DNA of 58,640 nucleotides, taken from contig SUWG01000014.1 of assembly GCA_015061625.1 (NCBI GenBank), positions 1 through 58,640 of the forward strand. The letters are read 5' to 3'. Source of the stretch: Lentisphaerota bacterium. GTDB taxonomy: Bacteria; Verrucomicrobiota; Lentisphaeria; Victivallales; Victivallaceae. Made by a program: the position numbers and the translations under genes. Positions 8,741 to 16,498 of the stretch are shown here, piece after piece (positions within the stretch are counted from its first letter, which is position 1; each line of letters opens with the position of its first letter). The notes under the pieces were generated by a model. The model did no database searches and was not told the DNA's origin. It saw only the letters and a list, made by a program, of their open reading frames with translations.

Positions 8741-11700
8741 TTACCGTTTTCTGCGCCGCAAATTACCAATAACAACCGCCAGTAAAGCACAGAATATGAT
8801 CACTCCAATCACGATCAACGCCCCCCGGTGACTGCCCTGCGGTGTATTTTCATCCACAACATCCTCACGCAAACGCTGCCCCTGCACCTGCGTATCCGCC
8901 GTTGACTCTGCATCTCTTGCGGCGGCACGCTGAATGGATGCCGCATAGTGATTTTGCAATGCCGGATCGCTCAAATGCTGACGGATCATCTCCTGTAAAG
9001 CCGGATTATCCACCGGAGCAAGATCATGGCGCATACTCAATTCAACGTGCAGTCGCGCCAGTTGACGGATCGTTGCTTCATCCGCACGCCAAAAGCCTTT
9101 ACGGATGCTTTCCAACATCACGCCGCTCATATAGTACAACGCAGCCGGATTATTCTCCTCAAAAAATGCCCGGATCCCCAAATTATATTTATCATCAATA
9201 TAAACTTCCTTATACGACTGCCACAAGTGATCTTCCAGCATATCCGGTTTCATTACTTCCCAACTGAATGTATTGCGAACAACCTCTTGAAATGTACCGG
9301 TTGCGGCGGCTCCGTCACTCATCATCGCCCGGATATAAGCCGGGTTAAGCACGGTGCTGTGCGCCTCACTCATCGCCGCTTCGCCCGCCTCCTGGATCCG
9401 GGGACGCCCCGGAGTACGCAAATCATTGAAATATGCCGCCGGATCTCTGCCGTTGACTTCCCTCGCCGCCATCGACATACCACCGGTAAATTCAGCGACA
9501 TGATCCAATGACAGCGGCCCCCAGCTGGATGATGAACGGGACTGCACCACCGCATCGACATCATGCAATGCCAGACGGAATGCCTGCGGCATACTTTCCC
9601 CCCAATGACCGGCGGTGTAGACTGCTCCCATATTGAGAATATAATTATCGGCGATCACGGAACTGTCTTCCCAGTTGCCGGAATCTTGAACCTGTCCCAT
9701 AATGCCGGTGCCGAAATTGCCATTGACTCCGCCGAAAATACGGACATAACTCAATGCTTTCGCATCCTGCGCCGACATACCGGAATCAATAAGCATCCGG
9801 GTCATAGCCAGTGAACCATTACGGACGTGATTTTCAAAGGTGGTATCAGAATCCTCTGCGGCGAGACGCACAGCTTTGTCGATCAGTGCCATCCGGCTTG
9901 CCGCCGCTCCCCGGAATTGTCCGGAAGTCTGGATCACCACGTCGATCCGCGGGCGGCCGAGTTGAGCCAACGGGATCAAACGCACATCACGCACCCGGCC
10001 TCTGGAATCCCAGACCGGCTCGCACCCCAATAAATAAAATATCTGACCGATATTGGTTCCCTGCGTCCGGATAAACTCCCCTCCCCAGAGCGAAAATGCC
10101 ACTTTTTGCGGATATCTGCCCTCACGCTGAAGCGTAAGGTCGATCAATGACTGGGCCAGTTGGCACCCGACGGCAAAACTTTCTCTGGTCGGAGTTCTTT
10201 CCGGATCGATGCCATAAAGATTTTTCCCGGTCGGCACTGTCGCCGGATTGAGAATCGGATCTCCGCCGGGAACCGCCGGGGTATAACCGCCATTCAAAGC
10301 GTTGATCAACGCCGCCAATTCCGCTTCAGTACAACGCAGTAAATCCGCTTTTACCCGGATGGCGATCTCCACCGGGGAAATATCTTCTCCCGCCGGAGCA
10401 GCAGTGTCCGGAGCGCGGAATCTTTCCGGATGCGCCAATGCTTCATCGATCATTCTCCGGGCAGGAACCAGATAATTATTCTCAAAGAAATGAGCATCCT
10501 GCCGCTGGTCTTCTGTAACTTTTCCGGCGGCAAGATCGGCATCAAACAATTCATTCGCCACCAGATCTTCCGTCATCAGACGGGCAGTTTCATTGGCTTC
10601 CTGTTCGCTGTAAGGTCTGCCGATAATATATACACCGCGATTGACCTTGGCACTTTCAATTTCATGCAGATAATTATGCAAACGGGCAAAATCCTCCGGA
10701 GTCAATATCCCGGCAGAGAAACTCTCCGAAAGTTGCAAATCCCGGTCATAGTATTCACGTTTGGCGATCTCAATAATGCTCCGGGCATATTCGGCTTTGA
10801 GCATGGCATTTTCCGCCGTTTCATACCAGTGCATTTTTTCATGCAATTCAGCGACCGCCCCATGTGAACCGGCATTCATATACGGCGGAGTCAGATGACT
10901 GATGATCGTAGCATAAGTACGTCTTTTGGCGATCTGCGCCTCACCGATATTGTTGATAATGTAAATATAGAAATGCGGCATTTCACCGATCAGCACATCC
11001 GGCCAGTCAAAACTGGAAAGTGCCACTTGCTTTTGCGGCGTAAATTCCAAACTGCCGTGAGTGCCGAAGTGGATCAGGGCATCTGCTTCAAAACCGTAAC
11101 GCAAATACAGATAAGTGGCAATATAAGAGTGTGGCGGAGCCATTTTTGCTCCGTGAATAAGCGTGCTGTCATCATCACCTTCCCCCGGCAGAGACTGGGG
11201 CATAAGTATAATATTGCCGAAACGGATGCAGCCGAGTTGCAAATCACCTTCAGCAGTAACATAATGTCTGCCGGGAAATTCACCGTAACGACTCACCACA
11301 TCACGATACAAAGATTCCGGCATACTGCGGAAAATCCAATCGGCATAATCTGCCGGAGTAATGGCGATGCGCTGAATATATGGAGCAACACTTCCGCTTT
11401 CTCTTCCCGCTGAAGTGTTGTATGCCGCCGTTGCCGCCCGGATTTCCCGGTCAAGTTCCTCCACTCTCTCCGGCAGAACTCCGGTGTTATAGCCCTCGGA
11501 TTGCAATCGGCGCAATGTATTGAGGATCGACTGGGCCACTCCCAATCCGGCAGTGGCAGATTCCCGGCCGATCGAACCGTAATAAATTATGGCTATTTTC
11601 TTTTCTGAATTCGGTTTTCTCCGCAAATCGGTAGTTTTTTTGACCAGATCGGCAAATCGGTTCAAACGGTCGGGGATCGCCTGAAATGTCAACAGACCAT

Positions 11701-12673
11701 TCTGATCCCGGAACAGAGCCGACAACACAAACGGTACTGCTCCGCCGTCAAGTTCCGGCATGGTAATACTCTGGCTCAACATACCGCCACTCATCCCTTG
11801 CATATCACGCAGATAATCTTCGTAAGACATATTCACTTTGATCGGGCAAAACAGCGGAATATTGTGCTCCCGCAAATAATTCACTGCCTCATCGCCAAGA
11901 CGGCCGTGAGGTTGATAAATGATCAAATCCGGCTTGATCGACTCGATTTCCGGCATGACCTGCCACATTCCGTGGGCGGCAATAACATTGATATTTCTGG
12001 CTTCCAGAGCCTCAACCAATGCTTCAAGATCTCCGCCGCCATTGCCGGAAAGAATGCAAACGACAGCTCCATTCGCTTTGAATCTGCCGCTATCCTGATA
12101 CCATTGACGGTATTCCGCAAACGTTTTGAATCCGTTTTCAACTGCCGGATGAAAAAAACTGTAAACCTCCTGTTCTTCCGGCACCGCGGGCATGGAAGCA
12201 AAGATCCTTTTGCCGTCGATCTTATAACGGACATATTCCAACATCCGCCGGAAATTTTCTTTACCTCCGTAAGAAAGATAACGCATTATGATCGCAGAAT
12301 CTTCTTCAGATAAAGTATTCAATGCCGTTTCGCTCCGGGTGGCGGCAATGGTGAGCACCGGCACACGGGATTCAGCAATGATCTGCTGCTGTCTTTCCGT
12401 AAAATGCAGGCCCATACCGAAAAATATCACCATATCATAATTACGCAACTCATCGCCACTGGATTCATTCCACTGAATAACATCCACATCAATAAAAGGA
12501 TTCAACTCCTGATCCAGCAATGGCGCAAGCATATACTCCGGATAATTTACCAGTGCGATCCGGGTAACAGAAGCATAACGGAGATATCCGGCTATGCCGC
12601 TTACGATCAACGCCAGAAGCGATGCCAGCAATATCGCCTTGAATTTAGTAATCTTGAATTTGAATTTCATCAT
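8741..12673 (-). CDS. CobN/HmuS-like chelatase with a membrane anchor at each end
   Basis: The 1310 residues match the CobN/BchH large chelatase subunit family, with the IHFGTHGSLEFTPQK core motif and long collinear similarity to CobN. A hydrophobic segment lies at residues 11-30 after a Lys-rich start, and another near 1285-1303 before a RRRKR end. This topology would place the whole chelatase body in the periplasm. Soluble CobN works with CobS and CobT ATPases, which are absent here. The four upstream genes include DUF2149 and ExbB/TolQ-like proteins, as in the hmu operon of Bacteroidota. HmuS there is reported to remove iron from haem. I infer haem or another tetrapyrrole as substrate. It overlaps the DUF2149 gene by four bases. 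Confidence 0.85.
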   Translation of the reverse strand: MMKFKFKITKFKAILLASLLALIVSGIAGYLRYASVTRIALVNYPEYMLAPLLDQELNPFIDVDVIQWNESSGDELRNYDMVIFFGMGLHFTERQQQIIAESRVPVLTIAATRSETALNTLSEEDSAIIMRYLSYGGKENFRRMLEYVRYKIDGKRIFASMPAVPEEQEVYSFFHPAVENGFKTFAEYRQWYQDSGRFKANGAVVCILSGNGGGDLEALVEALEARNINVIAAHGMWQVMPEIESIKPDLIIYQPHGRLGDEAVNYLREHNIPLFCPIKVNMSYEDYLRDMQGMSGGMLSQSITMPELDGGAVPFVLSALFRDQNGLLTFQAIPDRLNRFADLVKKTTDLRRKPNSEKKIAIIYYGSIGRESATAGLGVAQSILNTLRRLQSEGYNTGVLPERVEELDREIRAATAAYNTSAGRESGSVAPYIQRIAITPADYADWIFRSMPESLYRDVVSRYGEFPGRHYVTAEGDLQLGCIRFGNIILMPQSLPGEGDDDSTLIHGAKMAPPHSYIATYLYLRYGFEADALIHFGTHGSLEFTPQKQVALSSFDWPDVLIGEMPHFYIYIINNIGEAQIAKRRTYATIISHLTPPYMNAGSHGAVAELHEKMHWYETAENAMLKAEYARSIIEIAKREYYDRDLQLSESFSAGILTPEDFARLHNYLHEIESAKVNRGVYIIGRPYSEQEANETARLMTEDLVANELFDADLAAGKVTEDQRQDAHFFENNYLVPARRMIDEALAHPERFRAPDTAAPAGEDISPVEIAIRVKADLLRCTEAELAALINALNGGYTPAVPGGDPILNPATVPTGKNLYGIDPERTPTRESFAVGCQLAQSLIDLTLQREGRYPQKVAFSLWGGEFIRTQGTNIGQIFYLLGCEPVWDSRGRVRDVRLIPLAQLGRPRIDVVIQTSGQFRGAAASRMALIDKAVRLAAEDSDTTFENHVRNGSLAMTRMLIDSGMSAQDAKALSYVRIFGGVNGNFGTGIMGQVQDSGNWEDSSVIADNYILNMGAVYTAGHWGESMPQAFRLALHDVDAVVQSRSSSSWGPLSLDHVAEFTGGMSMAAREVNGRDPAAYFNDLRTPGRPRIQEAGEAAMSEAHSTVLNPAYIRAMMSDGAAATGTFQEVVRNTFSWEVMKPDMLEDHLWQSYKEVYIDDKYNLGIRAFFEENNPAALYYMSGVMLESIRKGFWRADEATIRQLARLHVELSMRHDLAPVDNPALQEMIRQHLSDPALQNHYAASIQRAAARDAESTADTQVQGQRLREDVVDENTPQGSHRGALIVIGVIIFCALLAVVIGNLRRRKR

Positions 12674-13014
12674 CTTGCCTCACTTTCCGGCACATATATA
12701 ATTTCACCGGATTCCAGCCGGTAGGCGATACCGACCCTCTGCCCCCGGCCGCTGCCATTGGTATTTTCCGATTTGTAACGGGTAACTTTATTATCCTTTT
12801 TCACAATGATCTCCATATCCGGCTGACCGGCATTTTTCACAAATGTAACATCTTCGGCCGACAAAAATTCCGTCATCCGGCTCTGAATGACAAATGCCAC
12901 CATCAATGCCACTGAAAAAACCATCGCCACATCAAACAGATTGACCAGATTGGCCATCGGATCGATCTCTCCATTGCTTCTGATACCACCGTATCTGCCA
13001 CGCTTAATCCTCAC
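12670..13014 (-). CDS. DUF2149-family membrane protein (HmuV/ExbD-like partner)
   Basis: The 114-residue protein has a basic N-terminus, a membrane segment at about 25-45 (NLFDVAMVFSVALMVAFVI), and a small periplasmic domain. The pattern of short cytoplasmic head, one helix and outer domain is that of ExbD/TolR. The DUF2149 family travels with CobN-like and ExbB-like genes. The start is GTG at 13014, fixed by a GGAGG six bases upstream; the gene overlaps its upstream neighbour by 11 bases and the chelatase by four. It probably forms the energy-coupling complex with the ExbB-like protein. Confidence 0.8.
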   Translation of the reverse strand: MRIKRGRYGGIRSNGEIDPMANLVNLFDVAMVFSVALMVAFVIQSRMTEFLSAEDVTFVKNAGQPDMEIIVKKDNKVTRYKSENTNGSGRGQRVGIAYRLESGEIIYVPESEAR

Positions 13015-13600
13015 GTTTCACCTCCTGAAGCAATTTGCGGTCAAGCGCATAGCGCAAATTGGCAATCTCGCCGGAAAACCAATGTTTTTTCACCGAATAA
13101 ATCAATAATGCGATCCCCGCCGATACGCACCCGACAACCGTGGTGGCAAAGGCGATCTGCATATTATATGCCATATTGGCAATATCTCCGGAAGCCAGCC
13201 CTGCCAATGCCGGCCCCATCGGGATCAACGTCCCCATCAAGCCCAGCATTGGAGCGACTTTAGTCATGAATCTTGACCTTTCAAGTTCCTTTTCATATTC
13301 CGATTCGATTTCAGAAATACGTTTTTCACATTCCAATTCATTCCAGTTGAATTTGGCCAATTCTGCCAGATGTCCGGCAAATATTCCACCGCCGCAGTTA
13401 ATAAAATCGATATCTTTATCCTCTTTGATATCTTTGAGCAATGCGGTACGCTTTTTTTTCTCATTCAGCAATGCCAGATAGGTCGCACAAAATCCTCCCA
13501 GAGAGATCAGCGATGAAATCAACGCCGCCAGCAGCAGTACAATGACCGGCAGCAGCAAACTGTTGGATACCCAGTTGAGAATTTGAGTTACTTGTGACAC
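13004..13600 (-). CDS. MotA/TolQ/ExbB-type proton channel protein
   Basis: The 198 residues have three membrane segments, at about 15-38, 110-135 and 150-172, with a long cytoplasmic loop between the first two. The stretch APMLGLMGTLIPMGPAL and the following ATTVVGCVSAGIALL match the conserved ExbB/TolQ channel region. It starts with GTG, preceded by AAAGG. It overlaps both neighbours (13 bases upstream, 11 downstream), indicating a tight operon. In context it should use the proton gradient to drive the periplasmic chelatase or a linked transport step; it corresponds by family to HmuU. Confidence 0.88.
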   Translation of the reverse strand: MSQVTQILNWVSNSLLLPVIVLLLAALISSLISLGGFCATYLALLNEKKKRTALLKDIKEDKDIDFINCGGGIFAGHLAELAKFNWNELECEKRISEIESEYEKELERSRFMTKVAPMLGLMGTLIPMGPALAGLASGDIANMAYNMQIAFATTVVGCVSAGIALLIYSVKKHWFSGEIANLRYALDRKLLQEVKRED

Positions 13601-14304
13601 GATAGAGCCTTTCTGTATTTATTTTTGTTGTATATAGTAAAAATCAACGAACTTATAATCACGATCACTCCGGATATTCCCAGCGTTATCAACGCATCCG
13701 GAGTAAAATTTTCCGCCGGTTCGGAAATCAATTCGGCATCAGCGGCAACCGGCAGAAATACCGATGGCACTACCAGTAAAAATTCCAGATGCATCACCGC
13801 CAGTATCCGCCGGTCACGTTCCCGGAAAATCAGCCGCATCAACTCCATCAACGCCAATGCCGCAACCGGCAAAACCATTGCGGTCACCAAACTCAAATGA
13901 GAAAATGAATATTCAATAAAGGTGTTGAATAAAAACATCTGCCCATACCAAATCCCGTAAAAAAGCAATATTGACGGCATAAAAGTCAAATATTTGACCC
14001 AATGAAAAATCTTATTACTCCACTTTTCCGGCACTCTTTCACAGCCCAGCAGAGAAAATCCCCAAATAATATTGGTAAACTCCTGAATGATCACCAGGCC
14101 GCATAATTCATTGAGCGTTTCCGGATCATTGAGCATCGTCCGGAATTCCTGCAAACTTGCCGATGCCGCCCGGTCAGAGGTCATAAATATTGTAAAAATC
14201 AGCAACATTAAAAATAAAAATTGCCACCACCGGTTAAGCAAAGATGATTTGCAGCAACTTTGCAATGCCGCCGCCGCCAATACGGCCGTAATAAATACCG
14301 GCAT
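13588..14304 (-). CDS. Polytopic membrane protein of the Hmu-like operon
   Basis: The protein has 238 residues and about six or seven hydrophobic segments with few charged stretches between them. I see no domain signature by eye. Its place between the small lipoprotein-like gene (7-base gap) and the ExbB-like gene (13-base overlap) is the place of the unassigned membrane protein (HmuT-like) in hmu operons. It could form the membrane passage for the chelatase product. The assignment rests on context and hydrophobicity only. Confidence 0.6.
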   Translation of the reverse strand: MPVFITAVLAAAALQSCCKSSLLNRWWQFLFLMLLIFTIFMTSDRAASASLQEFRTMLNDPETLNELCGLVIIQEFTNIIWGFSLLGCERVPEKWSNKIFHWVKYLTFMPSILLFYGIWYGQMFLFNTFIEYSFSHLSLVTAMVLPVAALALMELMRLIFRERDRRILAVMHLEFLLVVPSVFLPVAADAELISEPAENFTPDALITLGISGVIVIISSLIFTIYNKNKYRKALSCHK

Positions 14305-14311
14305 ACTTCCA

Positions 14312-14767
14312 TCACCCCAACTTTACCGACACGATCCGGTAACCGTTTTTACGCTTGGCCAGAGTGATGGATAACGGTATGTCATCTGCAGTCATCACCC
14401 GCAATATGCGTACCGAAGAATTCTTTTCCAAAGTATATGTCTGCCACTTACCGTCTTGCAAAAGTTGCGCGTGAACAGCCAACAGATCCAGTTGATCTTT
14501 TACCGGATCACATTGCCTTTCCAGACGGGCGATCTCCCGGTCTGCCGGTGACATATCAAAATATCTTTCCAACCGGGAAAAATTATTCTGCCGGGCACAT
14601 TCCATGATCTTGCGACCGATCGCTTCCAACTCCCGGTCACCGTCAACGGTGACCGGAACTTCCGCCGGGATATATTGCCCGATATCCTCTGTATTACGGC
14701 ATCCCCACAGCAGGACACCGCCCAGAACCAACACTAATGATATCAATAATATAACTTTTTTATTCAT
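14312..14767 (-). CDS. Small secreted or lipoprotein-like protein, first of the Hmu-like set
   Basis: The 151-residue protein begins with MNKK and a hydrophobic stretch ending in LLWGC, which resembles a lipobox although Trp at -2 is unusual. The rest is polar with a predicted alpha/beta character and a C-terminal segment ending ...GYRIVSVKLG, reminiscent of a small NTF2-like or lumazine-type fold, but this is a guess. I chose the ATG at 14767 over 14794 because the latter would add a charged extension ahead of the signal. It starts 23 bases after the prepilin-like gene ends. Function is unknown. Confidence 0.6.
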   Translation of the reverse strand: MNKKVILLISLVLVLGGVLLWGCRNTEDIGQYIPAEVPVTVDGDRELEAIGRKIMECARQNNFSRLERYFDMSPADREIARLERQCDPVKDQLDLLAVHAQLLQDGKWQTYTLEKNSSVRILRVMTADDIPLSITLAKRKNGYRIVSVKLG

Positions 14768-14790
14768 GATTTTATGCTCTTCAAAAAGTT

Positions 14791-15993
14791 TCAATCTTCT
14801 TCCGGAATATATTTACCAGTGTCACTGGAATCCGTTCCCAAACCGCCGACTTTGAACCGCCTTGCGGCATCATCATCGTAAATATAACCGATCTGCTCCC
14901 CGGAAACGTGTCCGTCAGCCCAGGCAATATTGGCGGTGGAATTGTGACGGAATGCAGTCGAACCATTATCAATGGAATAACCGAAATCTTCATAAGCACC
15001 CATCTGACCGAATTGATCACCGAAACTGACAATTCCGGATGGATTGGCAATCGTCCCCGGCCGGCAGATACCATACGGCAAAGTCGGAGCCATGGCAAAT
15101 TTATTCAACCACGGATGTATTTCACGGTTGATTCCCAAACCACTGCCCTTTGCCGCATCAATGGCGGCTCCGGAATTATTGAAAAATTCGATACAGGATG
15201 GTTCCGGACAGAAAAACACATTATTTGACACCGCATCCTGCAAACTCTGATCCACGCCTGCTTTGGATAAATAAGGAGTAAGAAATCCATCACCGGTAAA
15301 GTCTGCCATAGCCAAACTTGTCCGCACTCCATTCCACGCTTTCATATTGCCGCGCATGGATGCCATCGCTTCCGCCGCCGGAACAAAGCATTCAAAATCC
15401 TGCTGATACATGGCATCTGCCGATGAAATCTGCTTCAAACGGCTCACACAACTTGCCGTTACCCCGCGACTGCGTGCCTGATTGAGCGCAGGAAGTAAAA
15501 TTGCCGCCAGAATGGCAATTATTGCAATAACGACGAGTAATTCTATCAAAGTGAATGCGCTCTTGGGAAGAGGGGAAAAACTTCTTTTCACGGGAAAAGA
15601 GGTTTTTCCCCTCTCCCCAAACCCCACTCCTCTTTTCAAGAAAAGCGGTATTCTTTGTTTAGTTTCAATCGCAGTTTTTTGTGTCAAAAAATGCAATAAT
15701 GAGATAACAGTGCTTACGAGCAATTCTATCAAGGTAAATGAGTGTGCGGGGGACAAGGAAAACTTTTTTTCACGGGAAAAAAAGTTTTCCCTTTCCCCCG
15801 CGCCCCCTTTCTCTTTCAAAAAAAGCGGGGTACTTGAATTATGTTTCAATGCAGATTTGCGGGTAAAAAAATGCCATGATGACATAACAGTGCTGACCAG
15901 CGATTCGATCAACGTGAATGAACGGGCAGTGCAAAATGGGAATTTTTTTCCGGAATAAAAAATATGATCGGACAAAACAGTTTTATTTTTCAT
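14791..15993 (-). CDS. Prepilin-type H-X9-DG protein with three tandem FTLIE signals
   Basis: The protein has 400 residues. A normal member has one type IV prepilin signal followed at once by a hydrophobic helix. Here FTLIE occurs at residues 26, 86 and 147. Only the last is followed by a true helix ([20 protein letters not shown]). The first two run into short LVSTV segments and then polar spacers of about 45 residues with Lys/Arg, Phe and Pro. The mature part ends with the H-X9-DG motif ([12 protein letters not shown], near 370). The residue before each Phe is Ser, Ser and Ala rather than Gly. AAAGG precedes the ATG. The last FTLIE is the likely cleavage site. The protein is presumably exported as a pseudopilin. 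Confidence 0.85.
   Translation of the reverse strand: MKNKTVLSDHIFYSGKKFPFCTARSFTLIESLVSTVMSSWHFFTRKSALKHNSSTPLFLKEKGGAGERENFFSREKKFSLSPAHSFTLIELLVSTVISLLHFLTQKTAIETKQRIPLFLKRGVGFGERGKTSFPVKRSFSPLPKSAFTLIELLVVIAIIAILAAILLPALNQARSRGVTASCVSRLKQISSADAMYQQDFECFVPAAEAMASMRGNMKAWNGVRTSLAMADFTGDGFLTPYLSKAGVDQSLQDAVSNNVFFCPEPSCIEFFNNSGAAIDAAKGSGLGINREIHPWLNKFAMAPTLPYGICRPGTIANPSGIVSFGDQFGQMGAYEDFGYSIDNGSTAFRHNSTANIAWADGHVSGEQIGYIYDDDAARRFKVGGLGTDSSDTGKYIPEED
15556..15738 (-). repeat. Prepilin-leader module 2 (183 bp)
   Basis: This in-frame 61-codon unit runs from the second FTLIE (F86) to just before the third (F147). It begins with the signal-like [11 protein letters not shown] and ends with a Ser/Pro-rich stretch. 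Its last third on the minus strand is a long palindrome (15563-15620). It is clearly similar to module 1 in amino acids, but the two palindromes differ in base sequence. Confidence 0.75.
15563..15620. repeat. Palindrome in prepilin module 2
   Basis: Arms of 27 bases (15563-15589 and 15594-15620) pair with two mismatches around the loop ACGG. The stem is rich in GGGG/AAAAA runs. It lies within coding sequence, so it is not a simple terminator. Confidence 0.85.
15739..15918 (-). repeat. Prepilin-leader module 1 (180 bp)
   Basis: This in-frame 60-codon unit runs from the first FTLIE (F26) to just before the second (F86). Like module 2, it starts with FTLIE-LVSTV, continues with a Lys-rich spacer, and ends with a palindrome (15746-15801) followed by SLSPAHS ahead of the next signal. 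Confidence 0.75.
15746..15801. repeat. Palindrome in prepilin module 1
   Basis: Arms of 26 bases (15746-15771 and 15776-15801) pair with two mismatches around the same ACGG loop as the palindrome in module 2. The two stems differ at many positions but both stay complementary. Because of the symmetry, both strands can be read as the same [14 protein letters not shown] peptide. Confidence 0.85.
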
Positions 15994-16006
15994 GAGGTAA
16001 AGCCTT

Positions 16007-16078
16007 TCTGTTTAATACTTTGAGCGTCAATATCGACGACCTGAAAATAGGGCTTATGCTCCCCCGGAGCGAAACAGA
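16007..16078 (-). promoter_or_regulatory. Structured 5' leader before the prepilin-type gene
   Basis: On the minus strand a 7-base helix can form between 16072-16078 and 16007-16013. It encloses a GCTCC-GGG-GGAGC hairpin (16058-16070) and a 4-base CGTC/GACG hairpin (16025-16038). The 3' strand of the closing helix runs into the AAAGG that precedes the ATG at 15993. An AAGCC in the leader (16051-16055) can pair with GGCTT (16000-16004) and hide that site. A TATATT at 16106-16111 could be the -10, though no good -35 is seen. It matches no riboswitch class I can recall. It may simply be a foldable leader. Confidence 0.35.
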
Positions 16079-16120
16079 TAAAAATCTTCCGGCGCACCCG
16101 GATAGAATATATTATTATTG

Positions 16121-16330
16121 TTATTCACTCCTTTCCTGATCTTTTATATCCACGACAAAGCGATGGGTACGGCTGCACTGTATGGTGATCTCTTTCTGAC
16201 CGCGTTTCAGAATTTTAGTATTCACTTCCATATGCCCCGAACCGTTATGACTCAAAAGATAATCAAATGAATTGAGCAATTTTGCCTTGGCTTTCTGCTC
16301 ATCATCCCCATTGTGAACAACTGTACTCAT
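16121..16330 (-). CDS. Small unknown protein
   Basis: The 69-residue protein is soluble, with a charged helical first half and a beta-like second half (HMEVNTKILKRGQKEITIQC, then HRFVVDI). I do not recognise a family. I chose the ATG at 16330 because a GAGG lies 11 bases upstream. The longer in-frame TTG at 16363 falls inside the terminator of the nitroreductase gene. It lies between that gene and the prepilin-type gene on the same strand. Confidence 0.5.
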   Translation of the reverse strand: MSTVVHNGDDEQKAKAKLLNSFDYLLSHNGSGHMEVNTKILKRGQKEITIQCSRTHRFVVDIKDQERSE

Positions 16331-16360
16331 TCTTAAATTAGCCTCGTCTAATTTTTTATC

Positions 16361-16388
16361 CAAAAAATGATCCCCTTTGCCGGGGATC
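16361..16388 (-). terminator. Terminator of the ferredoxin-nitroreductase gene
   Basis: A 7-base stem GATCCCC/GGGGATC (16369-16375 and 16382-16388) with a 6-base loop is followed on the minus strand by a T-run (16362-16367). It lies about 110 bases after the stop at 16499. Confidence 0.65.
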
Positions 16389-16498
16389 GCTTTTTATCCA
16401 TGCGGTTTGTCTTGTCTTATAATATACAGGCAAATAAAAAACAATTCAAGTTAGTCTTGGCTAAATTTCTTATTTTTCTGCAAAATTCACCTATCCCG

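Noticed and set aside
15482..15958. Plus-strand open frame of 158 codons opposite the prepilin leader
   Set aside because: It is open because of the palindromes and the biased composition of the modules. It has no ribosome binding site or recognisable domain. The minus-strand frame carries the FTLIE signals and the H-X9-DG end.
15993..16111. Cyclic-di-GMP (GEMM) riboswitch before the prepilin-type gene
   Set aside because: The known conserved segments are absent, although the leader folds. It is reported only as an unassigned structured leader.
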